Below, piece after piece: positions 7,308-15,258 of a stretch of DNA of 55,558 bases. The notes under the pieces were generated by a model. It had not been told where the DNA came from and did no database searches. It worked only from the letters and a program-made list of their open reading frames with translations. The translations under genes and the position numbers were made by a program. Numbering within the stretch: the stretch's first letter is position 1; the number at the start of each line of letters is the position of its first letter. The DNA is from Candidatus Gaiellasilicea maunaloa (lineage in GTDB: Bacteria; Actinomycetota; Thermoleophilia; Gaiellales; Gaiellaceae), in assembly GCA_024330215.1 (NCBI GenBank), contig JANDLU010000014.1:1-55558 (forward strand). Reading direction: 5' to 3'.

Positions 7308-8758
7308 TCCTCGTCTCGAACGTGATCGCGGGAGCGGAGCGGCCGGCCGCGAGTGGATCCACTTTCGAGAAGCTGGCGCCCGCCACGGGCAAGGTGCTCT
7401 CGACGGTCGCGCGCTCGGAAGCGGCCGACGTGGATGCCGCGATCGGCGCCGCGGCCGAGGCGCAGCCCGCCTGGGCGGCGCGAACGGTCGAGGAGCGCGG
7501 CCGGATCCTGCGCCGGATCGCGCAACTCCTCGAGCGCGACCGCGACCAGGTCGCAGCGGTCGTGGCCGCCGAGACCGGCAAGTCGCCGAAGGACGCGAGA
7601 GGCGAGACCGACGGCGCCATCGAGCTGGGCTACTTCATCGCCGGCGAGGGCCGGCGCTTCTACGGCAGGACGATGCCGAGTGCAACTCCGAACCGGCACG
7701 CGATGACGATTCGGCAGCCGCTCGGCGTCGCCGGCCTCGTCATCGCCGCGAATACGCCGATCGCGAACGTCGCCTGGAAGGCCTTTCCGGCACTCCTCTG
7801 CGGCAACGCGGCCGTGCTGAAAGCCTCCGAGGACACGCCGGAGACCCCAGTCGTCTTCGCCCGGCTCGCGGCCGAGGCGGGGCTGCCACCGGGAATCCTG
7901 AACGTCGTCCAGGGCTTCGGCGCCGAGGCGGGCCAGCCGCTCGTCGAGGATCCGCGCGTCGCCGTCGTCTCGTTCACCGGCTCGACCGCGGTCGGCCGGA
8001 TGATCGCCGAGACGGCCGGCAAACGGCTTGCGAAGGTCTGTCTGGAGCTCGGCGGCAAGAACCCGCTCGTCGTCTGCGACGACGCCGACCTCGCGAAGGC
8101 GGCGGAGACAGCGGCGCTCTCGGCCTTCTCGAACGCAGGCCAGCGCTGCGCCGCGGGTTCCCGGCTGATCGTCTTCGACGCCGTCTACGACCGCTTCCGC
8201 AAGCTGCTGCTGGAGTGCACGGGCGCCCAGCAAGTCGGGTCGGGAGACGAGCACGACTTCGGCCCGGTGATCAACGAGCGGCAGCTCCAGAACATGCTCG
8301 GCGCGGTCGAGCGCGCGCAGGCGGCGGGCGCGACGGTCGTCACCGGCGGCGAGCGGCTGACGGGCGACGGCTACGACGGCGGCTTCTACATCGGCCCGAC
8401 GATCGTCGAGGACGTCGCCGCCCACGCCGAGATCTCGTGCACCGAGCTCTTCGGCCCGATCGCGACGCTCCATCGTGTCGCCGGCTTCGAGGAGGCGCTC
8501 GCGCTCGCGAACTCGAGTCCCTACGGCCTGACGGCGGCGATCTGGACCTCGAGCATCCACCGCGGCAACGAGTTCGTGCAGCAGATCGTCGCCGGCGGCG
8601 TCCAGGTGAACGGCCCCACCCACGGCTTCGAGCCGCACGTCCCCTTCGGCGGCCAGCGCGACTCGGGCACCGGCTGGCGCGAGCCGGGCACCGAGGCGCT
8701 CGACGTCTACTCCGACTGGAAGACGGTCTACGTGACGCACGATCCCGGCGCGGTGTGA
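7304..8758 (+). CDS. NAD(P)-dependent aldehyde dehydrogenase
   Basis: The 484-residue protein is a full-length ALDH. It shows the cofactor region (IAANTPIANVAWKAFPALLCGNA), the glycine motif FTGSTAVG, the general-base glutamate in LELGGKNPLV (~244), the nucleophilic cysteine in NAGQRCAAGSR (~278) and the ELFGPI motif (~383). It is translationally coupled to the SDR (ATGA at 7304) and to the CMP-sugar synthetase (GTGA). An ALDH inside a nonulosonate operon is unusual; it may make a uronic or acyl derivative of the sugar or of a side-chain aldehyde. The substrate is unknown. Confidence 0.85.
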   Translation: MILVSNVIAGAERPAASGSTFEKLAPATGKVLSTVARSEAADVDAAIGAAAEAQPAWAARTVEERGRILRRIAQLLERDRDQVAAVVAAETGKSPKDARGETDGAIELGYFIAGEGRRFYGRTMPSATPNRHAMTIRQPLGVAGLVIAANTPIANVAWKAFPALLCGNAAVLKASEDTPETPVVFARLAAEAGLPPGILNVVQGFGAEAGQPLVEDPRVAVVSFTGSTAVGRMIAETAGKRLAKVCLELGGKNPLVVCDDADLAKAAETAALSAFSNAGQRCAAGSRLIVFDAVYDRFRKLLLECTGAQQVGSGDEHDFGPVINERQLQNMLGAVERAQAAGATVVTGGERLTGDGYDGGFYIGPTIVEDVAAHAEISCTELFGPIATLHRVAGFEEALALANSSPYGLTAAIWTSSIHRGNEFVQQIVAGGVQVNGPTHGFEPHVPFGGQRDSGTGWREPGTEALDVYSDWKTVYVTHDPGAV

Positions 8759-9504
8759 GCCCCTCGGCGGTCGCGCTCATCCCCGCCCGCGCAGGCTCGC
8801 AGCGCGTCCCCGGCAAGAACATCCGTCAGCTCGCCGGCCATCCGCTCCTCGCCTATTCAATCGCGGCCGCGCGCGAAAGCGGTGTCTTCGGCGCCGTCGT
8901 CTGCTCGACCGACTCGGAGGAGACCGCCGAGGTCGCGCGCCGCTACGGGGCCGAGGTGCCCGGCCTCCGGCCCGCAGAGCTCGCGACGGCGACCTCGCCG
9001 GACGTCGAATGGGTAACCCATGCGATGGCCGGCCGCGACGAGGAGATCTTCGGAATCCTCCGCCCGACCAGCCCGTTCCGCAGCGGCGCGACGATCCGCC
9101 GTGCCTTCGACCGGCTCGTCGAGCTCGGCGACCGCGCCGACTCGATCCGAGCCGTCGAGCTCGTCCGCCAGCACCCCGGGAAGATGTGGGTGCTCGACCC
9201 CGCCGCCGGAAACGGGGAGCTGATGCACCCGTTCGTCGACCAGCCGCCGGAGGGGGTGCCGATGCACTCGATGCAGTACCAGGCGCTGCCGCCGATCCAC
9301 GTCCAGAACTCGAGCCTCGAGCTCGCCTGGTCGCGCGTGCTCGAGGGAGAGCCGTCGATCGCGGGGCGGCGCGTCGCGCCCTTCCTGACCGAGGGCGCCG
9401 AAGGCTTCACGATCGACTATCCCGAAGACTTCGTACGCGCCGAGGCGCTGGTCGCGAGCGGCAAGGCGGAGCTGCCGCCGCTCGACGACTTTCGACCGAC
9501 GTAG
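8755..9504 (+). CDS. CMP-nonulosonic acid synthetase (cytidylyltransferase, copy 1)
   Basis: The 249-residue protein has the NeuA-family start VALIPARAGSQRVPGKNIRQLAGHPLLAYSI: the AR.GS...KN loop binds CTP and is near residues 9-22. STDSEE (~46) and RPTSPFRSGATI (~102) follow, both typical of cytidylyltransferases for sialic, legionaminic or pseudaminic acids. It should activate the product of the upstream synthase as a CMP-sugar. It starts at GTG 8755, overlapping the ALDH stop. Its last 88 bases overlap the 3' end of the convergent methyltransferase gene. Confidence 0.85.
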   Translation: MSPSAVALIPARAGSQRVPGKNIRQLAGHPLLAYSIAAARESGVFGAVVCSTDSEETAEVARRYGAEVPGLRPAELATATSPDVEWVTHAMAGRDEEIFGILRPTSPFRSGATIRRAFDRLVELGDRADSIRAVELVRQHPGKMWVLDPAAGNGELMHPFVDQPPEGVPMHSMQYQALPPIHVQNSSLELAWSRVLEGEPSIAGRRVAPFLTEGAEGFTIDYPEDFVRAEALVASGKAELPPLDDFRPT

Positions 9505-10301
9505 GCGTACTGCCCGCGCAGCGGCCCGCTGAGCCAGGTCAGCGGCGGGCGATAGAGGACGCGACGCATGCCGCTTGCGTGGAACCAGCGGACGCCGACG
9601 CTGCGGGCCCGGAAGCCGGCGCCTTCGAGGAACTCGACGTACTGCCGCCGGTTGTACTCGTGCTCGAAATCGCCGTGCGCGGCCTCGATCCCGTGGTCGC
9701 GGCTCTGCGTCAGGAAAGTCAGCGTCGGTTCGCGCAGGAGTAGGGCCGACCCGCCGGGCTTCGTCAGCTCGAAGACGACCTCGGCGAGCCGGCCCGGGTC
9801 GGAGGCGTGGTGGAAGGCCGCGTCGAGGACGACGAGGTCGGCGCTCGCCGGCTCGAGGCCGTGACGGTAGAAGTCTGCGATCCGCCGCTCGACCTTCTCC
9901 GCAGGCGCGTCGAGCAGCGCGAGCGAGACCGGACCGAACGAGACGAGCCGGCGCTCGGAGAACTCGACCGCGATCACGTGCTCGACGGCCGGGAAGCACG
10001 AGAGCGCTGCACTGAGCCAGCACGAGCCCGCCCCGAGCTCGACGACATCGCCCGCCGGCTCGATCCCGGTGCGCGCGAGGGTGTAATCGAGGTAGTCGAG
10101 CACGCGCTTGCGGCGGAAGAAGATCTCGCCGACCTCGAGACCGTCGTAGGGCTCGTGCTCCTCCCTGAACTCGAGCTCGGCCGCGTCGGCGTGCTCGGAG
10201 AACGTAGGGCCGCGAACGAGCGGGCTCCGCGCAGCGGCGGCCACGATCCGCGGATCGTCGAGGCCATCGAGGTCGGGGAGCGGACGGCGGGAGAGGCGCA
10301 C
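9417..10301 (-). CDS. Class I SAM-dependent methyltransferase
   Basis: The 294-residue protein contains VVELGAGSCWLSAAL (motif I), an acidic residue ending strand 2 (VIAVEFSERR), DLVVLDAAFHHASDPGRLAEV (motif IV region) and ELTKPGGSALLLREPTL (post-motif). It starts at GTG 10301 on the minus strand, supported by TAGGCT exactly 7 bases upstream; an upstream ATG at 10502 would run through the divergent transketolase and was rejected. The C-terminus (SSSGGSSALPLATSASARTKSSG split region) runs 88 bases into the antisense of the CMP-sugar synthetase and looks non-native, as if the original stop was lost. The target is probably a sugar or lipid-linked intermediate. Confidence 0.75.
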   Translation of the reverse strand: MRLSRRPLPDLDGLDDPRIVAAAARSPLVRGPTFSEHADAAELEFREEHEPYDGLEVGEIFFRRKRVLDYLDYTLARTGIEPAGDVVELGAGSCWLSAALSCFPAVEHVIAVEFSERRLVSFGPVSLALLDAPAEKVERRIADFYRHGLEPASADLVVLDAAFHHASDPGRLAEVVFELTKPGGSALLLREPTLTFLTQSRDHGIEAAHGDFEHEYNRRQYVEFLEGAGFRARSVGVRWFHASGMRRVLYRPPLTWLSGPLRGQYAYVGRKSSSGGSSALPLATSASARTKSSG

Positions 10302-10335
10302 CGCACGGAGCCTAGCTCTGTACCCTCGACGACCG
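10302..10335. promoter_or_regulatory. Divergent leaderless promoters
   Basis: A 34-base spacer separates two divergent GTG starts. The minus -10 box TAGGCT occupies 10314-10309 (7 bases from the methyltransferase start). The plus box TACCCT is at 10321-10326 (9 bases before the transketolase start). Only six bases separate the two -10 boxes, so polymerases should compete. Confidence 0.5.
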
Positions 10336-12198
10336 GTGCTCTCGTACGTCCCACTCCCGGAGCTCGAGCGGATCCGCTCGCTCGACACCGCCCCCACTGA
10401 ACGCGCCGCGGCCTTCGCGGACGCCTGCCGGATCAACACGCTGACGATGATCGAGCACGCCGGCTCGGGCCACATCGGTACGAGCTTCAGCGCCATGGAC
10501 ATCGTCTCGTGGCTCCAGCTCGAGGTGCTCCGCGACGACGATCGCTACTTCTCCTCGAAGGGTCATGACGCGCCGGGGCTCTACTCGATCCTGATCGGAC
10601 TCGGCCTGCTGCCGTTCGACAAGCTCTTCGCCCTGCGGCGGCTCGGCGGGCTCCCCGGCCATCCGGACGTGCTGACGACGCCGCAGGTCGTGACGAACAC
10701 GGGCTCGCTCGGAATGGGGATCTCGAAGGCGCGGGGGTTCGTGCTCACGGACCGGCTCGCCGGACGGAGCGGCGACGTCTATGTCCTCACCGGCGACGGC
10801 GAGCTCCAGGAGGGCCAGTTCTGGGAGTCGCTCCAGCCGACCGCGAACCGCGGACTCGGCGAGATCACGGTGGTCGTCGACCGCAACAAGCTCCAGTCGG
10901 ACACATGGGTCTCGCAGGTGAGCGATCTCGGCGACCTCGGGCGCAAGGTCGAGGCGTTCGGCTGGGCGGTCGCGCGCTGCGACGGGCACGACCTCGGAGC
11001 GTTCTCGGCGGCGCTCGCCGAGCTCCGCGAGAGCGCGCCGGGACGGCCCAAGCTGCTCGTCGCGGACACCCTCAAGGGCGCCGGCGTCGGCTTCATGGAG
11101 CCCCGCGACCTCCCCCAGGCCGAAACCTCGCTCTACGGCTTCCACTCCGGCGCGCCCGGCCCGGCGACCTACGCACGCGGGCTCGAGGAGCTCGTGGCGA
11201 GGCTGAACGAGCGGCTCGGGCGAATCGGGGCCGACGACGTCCGACTGGAGGAGCGAGCGGCGCCCGCCCGCACGCCGCCCGAGCGCCCGCAGCGGCTGAT
11301 CCAAGCCTACGGAGAGGCGCTCGTCGCCGAGGCCGAGCGCGAGCCCTCGCTCGTCGCCCTCGACGGCGACCTGCGCCTCGACACCGGGCTCGTTCCGTTT
11401 CAGGAGCGCTTCCCGGAGCGGTTCTTCGAATGCGGGATCGCCGAGCAGGACATGGTCTCGCAGGCCGGCGCGATGGCACTCGCGGGACTCCTCCCCGTCT
11501 GCCACTCGTTCGCGTGTTTCCTCACCCCGCGCGCGGCCGAGCAGGTCTTCAACAACGCGAGCGAGGGGACGAAGGTGCTCTACCACGGCTCGCTCGTCGG
11601 CCTCGTCCCCGGCGGCCCCGGCCACTCGCACCAGTCCGTGCGCGACATCGCGCTGATGGGCTCGGTGCCGGGGATGGCGGCACTCGAGCCGTACTGCGAG
11701 GACGAGACGCGCCGCGCGGTCGAGTGGGCGGTGCGCGACGCCGAGGGCCCGGTCTACCTCCGCCTGGTCTCGCCGCCCTGGCCGCTCGGCTTCGACCCGC
11801 CGGCGGCGGAGCTCGTCGAGGGCCGAGGCACGGTCCTGCGCGAGGGCGAGACGGGCACGTTCGTCTGCACAGGCCCGGTCCTGGTCTCCCAGGCGTGGGC
11901 GGCGTGCGAGCGGCTCGAGGGCTGGGGCCTGATCGCAGTGCCGTGGCTGCGCGGGATCGACGGCGCGTGGCTCGCGAAGGTCGCACAGGGAACGATCGTC
12001 TGTGTCGACAACCACGTCCTCCCCGGCGGCCAGGGCGAGGCCGTGCTGAGCGCCTTCGCCGCATCCGCCCCAGAAGCGGCGGCACGCACCCGGCTCGTCG
12101 GGGTCGACCGCGTTCCGGAGTGCGGTGCGAACGACGAGGTGCTACGGGTGCATGGGCTGGACGCCGAAGGTCTCTGCGCGTCCGCGGGAGCCGCGTAG
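10336..12198 (+). CDS. Transketolase-like thiamine diphosphate enzyme
   Basis: The 620-residue protein has both the thiamine-diphosphate domain (HAGSGHIGTSFSAMD ~39-53; SLGMGISKARG ~125; the GDGELQEGQFWES ThDP-Mg motif ~155-167) and the pyrimidine-binding domain with its catalytic glutamate (FFECGIAEQDMVSQAG ~357-372), plus a C-terminal domain. It is shorter than housekeeping transketolases and looks like the specialised enzymes found in secondary and glycan gene clusters. It could supply or extend a ketose precursor, or attach a 2-carbon unit to a sugar, but the substrate is not deducible. It has its own leaderless promoter and a 60-base gap to the deacetylase gene. Confidence 0.8.
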   Translation: MLSYVPLPELERIRSLDTAPTERAAAFADACRINTLTMIEHAGSGHIGTSFSAMDIVSWLQLEVLRDDDRYFSSKGHDAPGLYSILIGLGLLPFDKLFALRRLGGLPGHPDVLTTPQVVTNTGSLGMGISKARGFVLTDRLAGRSGDVYVLTGDGELQEGQFWESLQPTANRGLGEITVVVDRNKLQSDTWVSQVSDLGDLGRKVEAFGWAVARCDGHDLGAFSAALAELRESAPGRPKLLVADTLKGAGVGFMEPRDLPQAETSLYGFHSGAPGPATYARGLEELVARLNERLGRIGADDVRLEERAAPARTPPERPQRLIQAYGEALVAEAEREPSLVALDGDLRLDTGLVPFQERFPERFFECGIAEQDMVSQAGAMALAGLLPVCHSFACFLTPRAAEQVFNNASEGTKVLYHGSLVGLVPGGPGHSHQSVRDIALMGSVPGMAALEPYCEDETRRAVEWAVRDAEGPVYLRLVSPPWPLGFDPPAAELVEGRGTVLREGETGTFVCTGPVLVSQAWAACERLEGWGLIAVPWLRGIDGAWLAKVAQGTIVCVDNHVLPGGQGEAVLSAFAASAPEAAARTRLVGVDRVPECGANDEVLRVHGLDAEGLCASAGAA

Positions 12199-12245
12199 CG
12201 CCACACGCCGATCGCTGCGAGGGTCTGGGGGATCAGGAGCGTCTC

Positions 12246-12251
12246 TATGAT
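12246..12251 (+). promoter_or_regulatory. -10 box that fixes the deacetylase start
   Basis: TATGAT lies 7 bases before the ATG at 12259. A second in-frame ATG at 12247 is inside this box, so the 12259 start is preferred. Confidence 0.6.
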
Positions 12252-12258
12252 CCGGGCG

Positions 12259-13257
12259 ATGTTGCTGGTCGTGAACTACCACTACGTGCGCGCGGAGCGT
12301 GACGCCACGCCACGGGCGATCCATCCCGTCGTCGCTACGGATTTCGCGGCCCAACTCGACGAGCTCGGCCGAAGCTTCGAGTTCGTCTCCCGCGATCAGC
12401 TACTCGCGGCGGTCGGCGGCGGTGCACCGCTCCCCGACCTCGCCTGCCTGATCACCCTGGACGACGGGCTACGCGAGCAGGTCGAGATCGCCCTGCCGCT
12501 CCTCCTCCGGCGTGGTGTGCCAGCCCTCTTCTTCGTCTCCGGAGCTCCCGTGGAAGAGCGACGAGTCCTCTATGTCCACAAGGTGCACAGCCTGCGCGAG
12601 CACCTCGACGACGAGACGCTGCTCGAGAGCCTCGAGGCGGAGTTCGAACCCGGCCAGGCCGGGCTGGAGTCGGTCTCCGCCACCGCGGCCGCTGCCGCGT
12701 ACCGCTACGACACGCCTCAGGTCGCCGCGCTCAAGTACCTGTTGAACACCGTTCTCGGGCCTCGCCGGCCCGAGCCGGTCGATCGCGTCTTTGCGCAGTT
12801 CTTCGTCGAGGAGACGATCGCCGAATCTCTCTATGCAAGCGCAGAGCAGGTGCGCGAGCTCGAGGCGCTGGGGGCGCTCGGCGCGCACGGCTACAGCCAT
12901 CGTCCGCTCGCCGTCCTGGGGGCACGCGAGGCGCGCGCCGATCTCGAGCGCGGCGCCGAGGTGCTGGAACGGATCGTTGGCCACAGGCCTCGCACGCTGA
13001 GCTACCCCTACGGAACGCCGGCGGCCGTCGATCCGGCCATCGCCGGCGAGGCTGCAGCCGCAGGCTTCGCGGTCGGGATGACTCTCGAGCGCGCGTTCAA
13101 CCGCACCTTCGACGATCCGCTGCTCCTCGCGCGGCTCGACGCCAACGACGCTCCCGGCGGTCGCGCGCCGCTCTTCGCAATCGAGGACGGCTCGATCGAG
13201 CTCCACGGCAACATGACCTGGGCGCGTTCCCGGTATCTCGCAGAGGAGGCAGCGTGA
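12259..13257 (+). CDS. Polysaccharide deacetylase (CE4, NodB-like)
   Basis: The 332-residue protein starts MLLVVNYHYV, the usual first strand of this family. The metal-binding motif 1 is LITLDDGLREQ (~57-67; Asp-Asp of T(F/L)DDG) and motif 2 is HGYSHRPLA (~211), giving the histidine pair. A later TLSYPYGTPAAVD (~248) matches motif 3. It probably removes an N- or O-acetyl group from a sugar, which would create a free amine for the acyl module encoded immediately downstream. There is no signal peptide, so it acts in the cytoplasm. Its stop overlaps the FkbH-like gene (GTGA). Confidence 0.8.
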   Translation: MLLVVNYHYVRAERDATPRAIHPVVATDFAAQLDELGRSFEFVSRDQLLAAVGGGAPLPDLACLITLDDGLREQVEIALPLLLRRGVPALFFVSGAPVEERRVLYVHKVHSLREHLDDETLLESLEAEFEPGQAGLESVSATAAAAAYRYDTPQVAALKYLLNTVLGPRRPEPVDRVFAQFFVEETIAESLYASAEQVRELEALGALGAHGYSHRPLAVLGAREARADLERGAEVLERIVGHRPRTLSYPYGTPAAVDPAIAGEAAAAGFAVGMTLERAFNRTFDDPLLLARLDANDAPGGRAPLFAIEDGSIELHGNMTWARSRYLAEEAA

Positions 13258-15035
13258 GCAGGCTGCCGACCGCCGAGGAGATCGCAGGCCGGCGTCGCCA
13301 GGGGCTCGAGCTGACACGCGTCGAGCGGCCTGAGGCGACGGCTCTTCACGTCCTAGCGACGTTCAACCTCGACCTGCTTCCTCCGTTTCTCACGGAGGCG
13401 TTCGACCGCGTGGGGCGCTCGGTGCGACCTCGAGCGGGAGCGTTCGGACAGCTGACGCAGGAGATCCTCGATCCGGCCTCGAGGCTCTACGCCGAGCCGC
13501 CGGATGAGGTGCTGATCGTGCCCGCGGCCGAGGATCTCCTCGAGCCGCTCTTCTCGCGTCCCCCGTCCCAGCTCGGACCGGACGAGGCCGAGGCCCTTGT
13601 CGAGGAGCGGCTCGCGGAGCTGCGAGGACTGGTCGAGACGGTGCTCGAGCGACTGCCGGCTGCCAGCTGCTACGTCGTCGCACTCGGCGCCACCGAAGGC
13701 CCTCATCCGCACGTCCTCGACCCCCTGGCACCCGAGCGCCGCCAAGTGGAGCTCGATCGGTTCATGCGCGGGGTCCGCGAGCTTCGCTCGCTCGGACCTC
13801 GGACCGTGGTGATCGACTGGGACTGGCACATGCGCAGCTTTGGCTGGGACGCAGTGCGTGACGAACGGCTCTGGTACCTCGGGAGAATGCGCCTCAACCC
13901 GACCGGCTGCGCGGCCCTCGCCGAGCTCGTCGCGCGCCACGCGGCCGCCTACCGTGGACAGGCGCGGAAGGTACTGGCCCTCGACCTCGACGGCACCGTC
14001 TGGGGCGGGATCGTCGGCGAAGCCGGCCTCGGGGGCATCGAGGTCGGCGAGGACGGCGTCGGCCTGGCCTTCCAAGACTTCCAGCGGGAGCTCGTCAAGC
14101 TCCAGGAGACGGGCGTGCTCCTCGTCGTCTGCAGCAAGAACAATCCAGCGGACGCGCTCGAGGTCTTCGAGCGTCATGCCGGGATGGTTCTCCGGCGAGA
14201 ACACCTCGCGGCCGAGCGGATCAACTGGCAGGACAAGGCCACGAATCTGCGCGACCTGGCCGTCGAGCTCAACCTCGGCCTCGACAGCTTCGTTTTCCTG
14301 GACGACAACCCGATCGAGCGCACGTGGATCTCGCAGGCCTGCCCCGAGGTGCTCGTTCCGGAGCTCCCGGACGACGCGGCCGAGCGACCGGCGTTTCTCC
14401 GCGCGGCGTCGTGGTTCGAGCGGATCGAGGCGACGGCAGCCGACCGCGGCCGCTCCGCGAGCTATCGGGAACAGCGCGAACGACGGCAGTTCGAACGGAC
14501 GTCGACGTCGTTCGAGGACTTCCTGAGCTCGCTCGAGCAGGAGGCGATCATCGACCCGGTTCACGAGGGCTCCCTCTCCCGAGCCGCACAGCTCTGTCAG
14601 CGGACCAATCAGTTCAACCTGACGACGCGGCGCCACACCGTCGCCGAGCTCGAGTCGATGAGCTCGGATCCCGACCACGACCTCTTTACGCTCACGGTGC
14701 GCGACCGCTTCGGCGACAACGGGATCACGGGAATTGCCATCCTCCGCTATGCCGGCGAGCTAGCGGAGATCGAGACGCTGCTCATGAGCTGCAGGATTCT
14801 CGGTCGCAAGCTCGAGGACGCCTTCCTCGCCTTTCTCGCCCGAAGGGCGGCGGACCGTGGCGCCTCGGTGCTGGAGGGCACCTTCGTCCGGACGGCGAAG
14901 AACGCCCAGGTGGAGACGTTCTACCCCGACCACGGCTTCGAGCGCGCGGAGGATGGTGTGTACCGCCTCACGTTGACGCAGGGAGCGGTCGAGAGTCCCG
15001 CTTCGATCATGGTCACCGTGCCTGCCAATGCGTGA
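13254..15035 (+). CDS. FkbH-like HAD-superfamily protein with acyltransferase domain
   Basis: The 593-residue protein is multi-domain. The N-terminal ~230 residues are SGNH-like in position. A HAD core follows, with ALDLDGTVWGGIVGEAG (~242; nucleophile Asp), VVCSKNN (~290) and FLDDNPIERTWI (~345). The C-terminal GNAT-like domain has LTVRDRFGDNGITGIAIL (~480-497). In polyketide pathways FkbH-type enzymes load a 3-carbon glyceryl unit from a glycolytic intermediate onto an acyl carrier protein. An ACP gene overlaps its 3' end by 8 bases, which supports that role here. In glycan loci such proteins are thought to prepare acyl groups for amino sugars; that is inference. Confidence 0.85.
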   Translation: MSRLPTAEEIAGRRRQGLELTRVERPEATALHVLATFNLDLLPPFLTEAFDRVGRSVRPRAGAFGQLTQEILDPASRLYAEPPDEVLIVPAAEDLLEPLFSRPPSQLGPDEAEALVEERLAELRGLVETVLERLPAASCYVVALGATEGPHPHVLDPLAPERRQVELDRFMRGVRELRSLGPRTVVIDWDWHMRSFGWDAVRDERLWYLGRMRLNPTGCAALAELVARHAAAYRGQARKVLALDLDGTVWGGIVGEAGLGGIEVGEDGVGLAFQDFQRELVKLQETGVLLVVCSKNNPADALEVFERHAGMVLRREHLAAERINWQDKATNLRDLAVELNLGLDSFVFLDDNPIERTWISQACPEVLVPELPDDAAERPAFLRAASWFERIEATAADRGRSASYREQRERRQFERTSTSFEDFLSSLEQEAIIDPVHEGSLSRAAQLCQRTNQFNLTTRRHTVAELESMSSDPDHDLFTLTVRDRFGDNGITGIAILRYAGELAEIETLLMSCRILGRKLEDAFLAFLARRAADRGASVLEGTFVRTAKNAQVETFYPDHGFERAEDGVYRLTLTQGAVESPASIMVTVPANA

Positions 15036-15258
15036 TCGACTGAGGAACGTCCTCGCCGGCGTCCTCGAGGTTCGTCCGGAAGAGATTTGCGCCGACATGT
15101 CCGCCGAGGACGTCGCGGGCTGGGACTCGCTGCGCCAACTCGAAGTGATGCTCGCCCTCGAGCTCGAGTACGGAGTGCGGATCCCTGCCGACGCGATGCT
15201 CGAGCTCCAGTCCGTTCCCGCAATCGAGGAGTTCTTGACCGAGCACGGCGCCGGATGA
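15028..15258 (+). CDS. Acyl carrier protein
   Basis: The 76-residue protein has the acidic four-helix ACP pattern with the phosphopantetheine serine in AGWDSLRQLEVML (Ser ~34). It overlaps the FkbH-like gene by 8 bases and the MaoC-SDR gene by 4 (ATGA). It should carry the acyl chain processed by the neighbouring hydratase and reductase. This is not the fatty-acid-synthase ACP by context. Confidence 0.9.
   Translation: MRDRLRNVLAGVLEVRPEEICADMSAEDVAGWDSLRQLEVMLALELEYGVRIPADAMLELQSVPAIEEFLTEHGAG

Noticed and set aside
10302-10502. Longer methyltransferase starting at 10502(-)
   Set aside because: It would pass through the divergent transketolase promoter and its first codons; the GTG at 10301 has a -10 box 7 bases upstream.
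12247-12258. ATG at 12247 as deacetylase start
   Set aside because: It falls inside the TATGAT -10 box; the ATG at 12259 has the right spacing.
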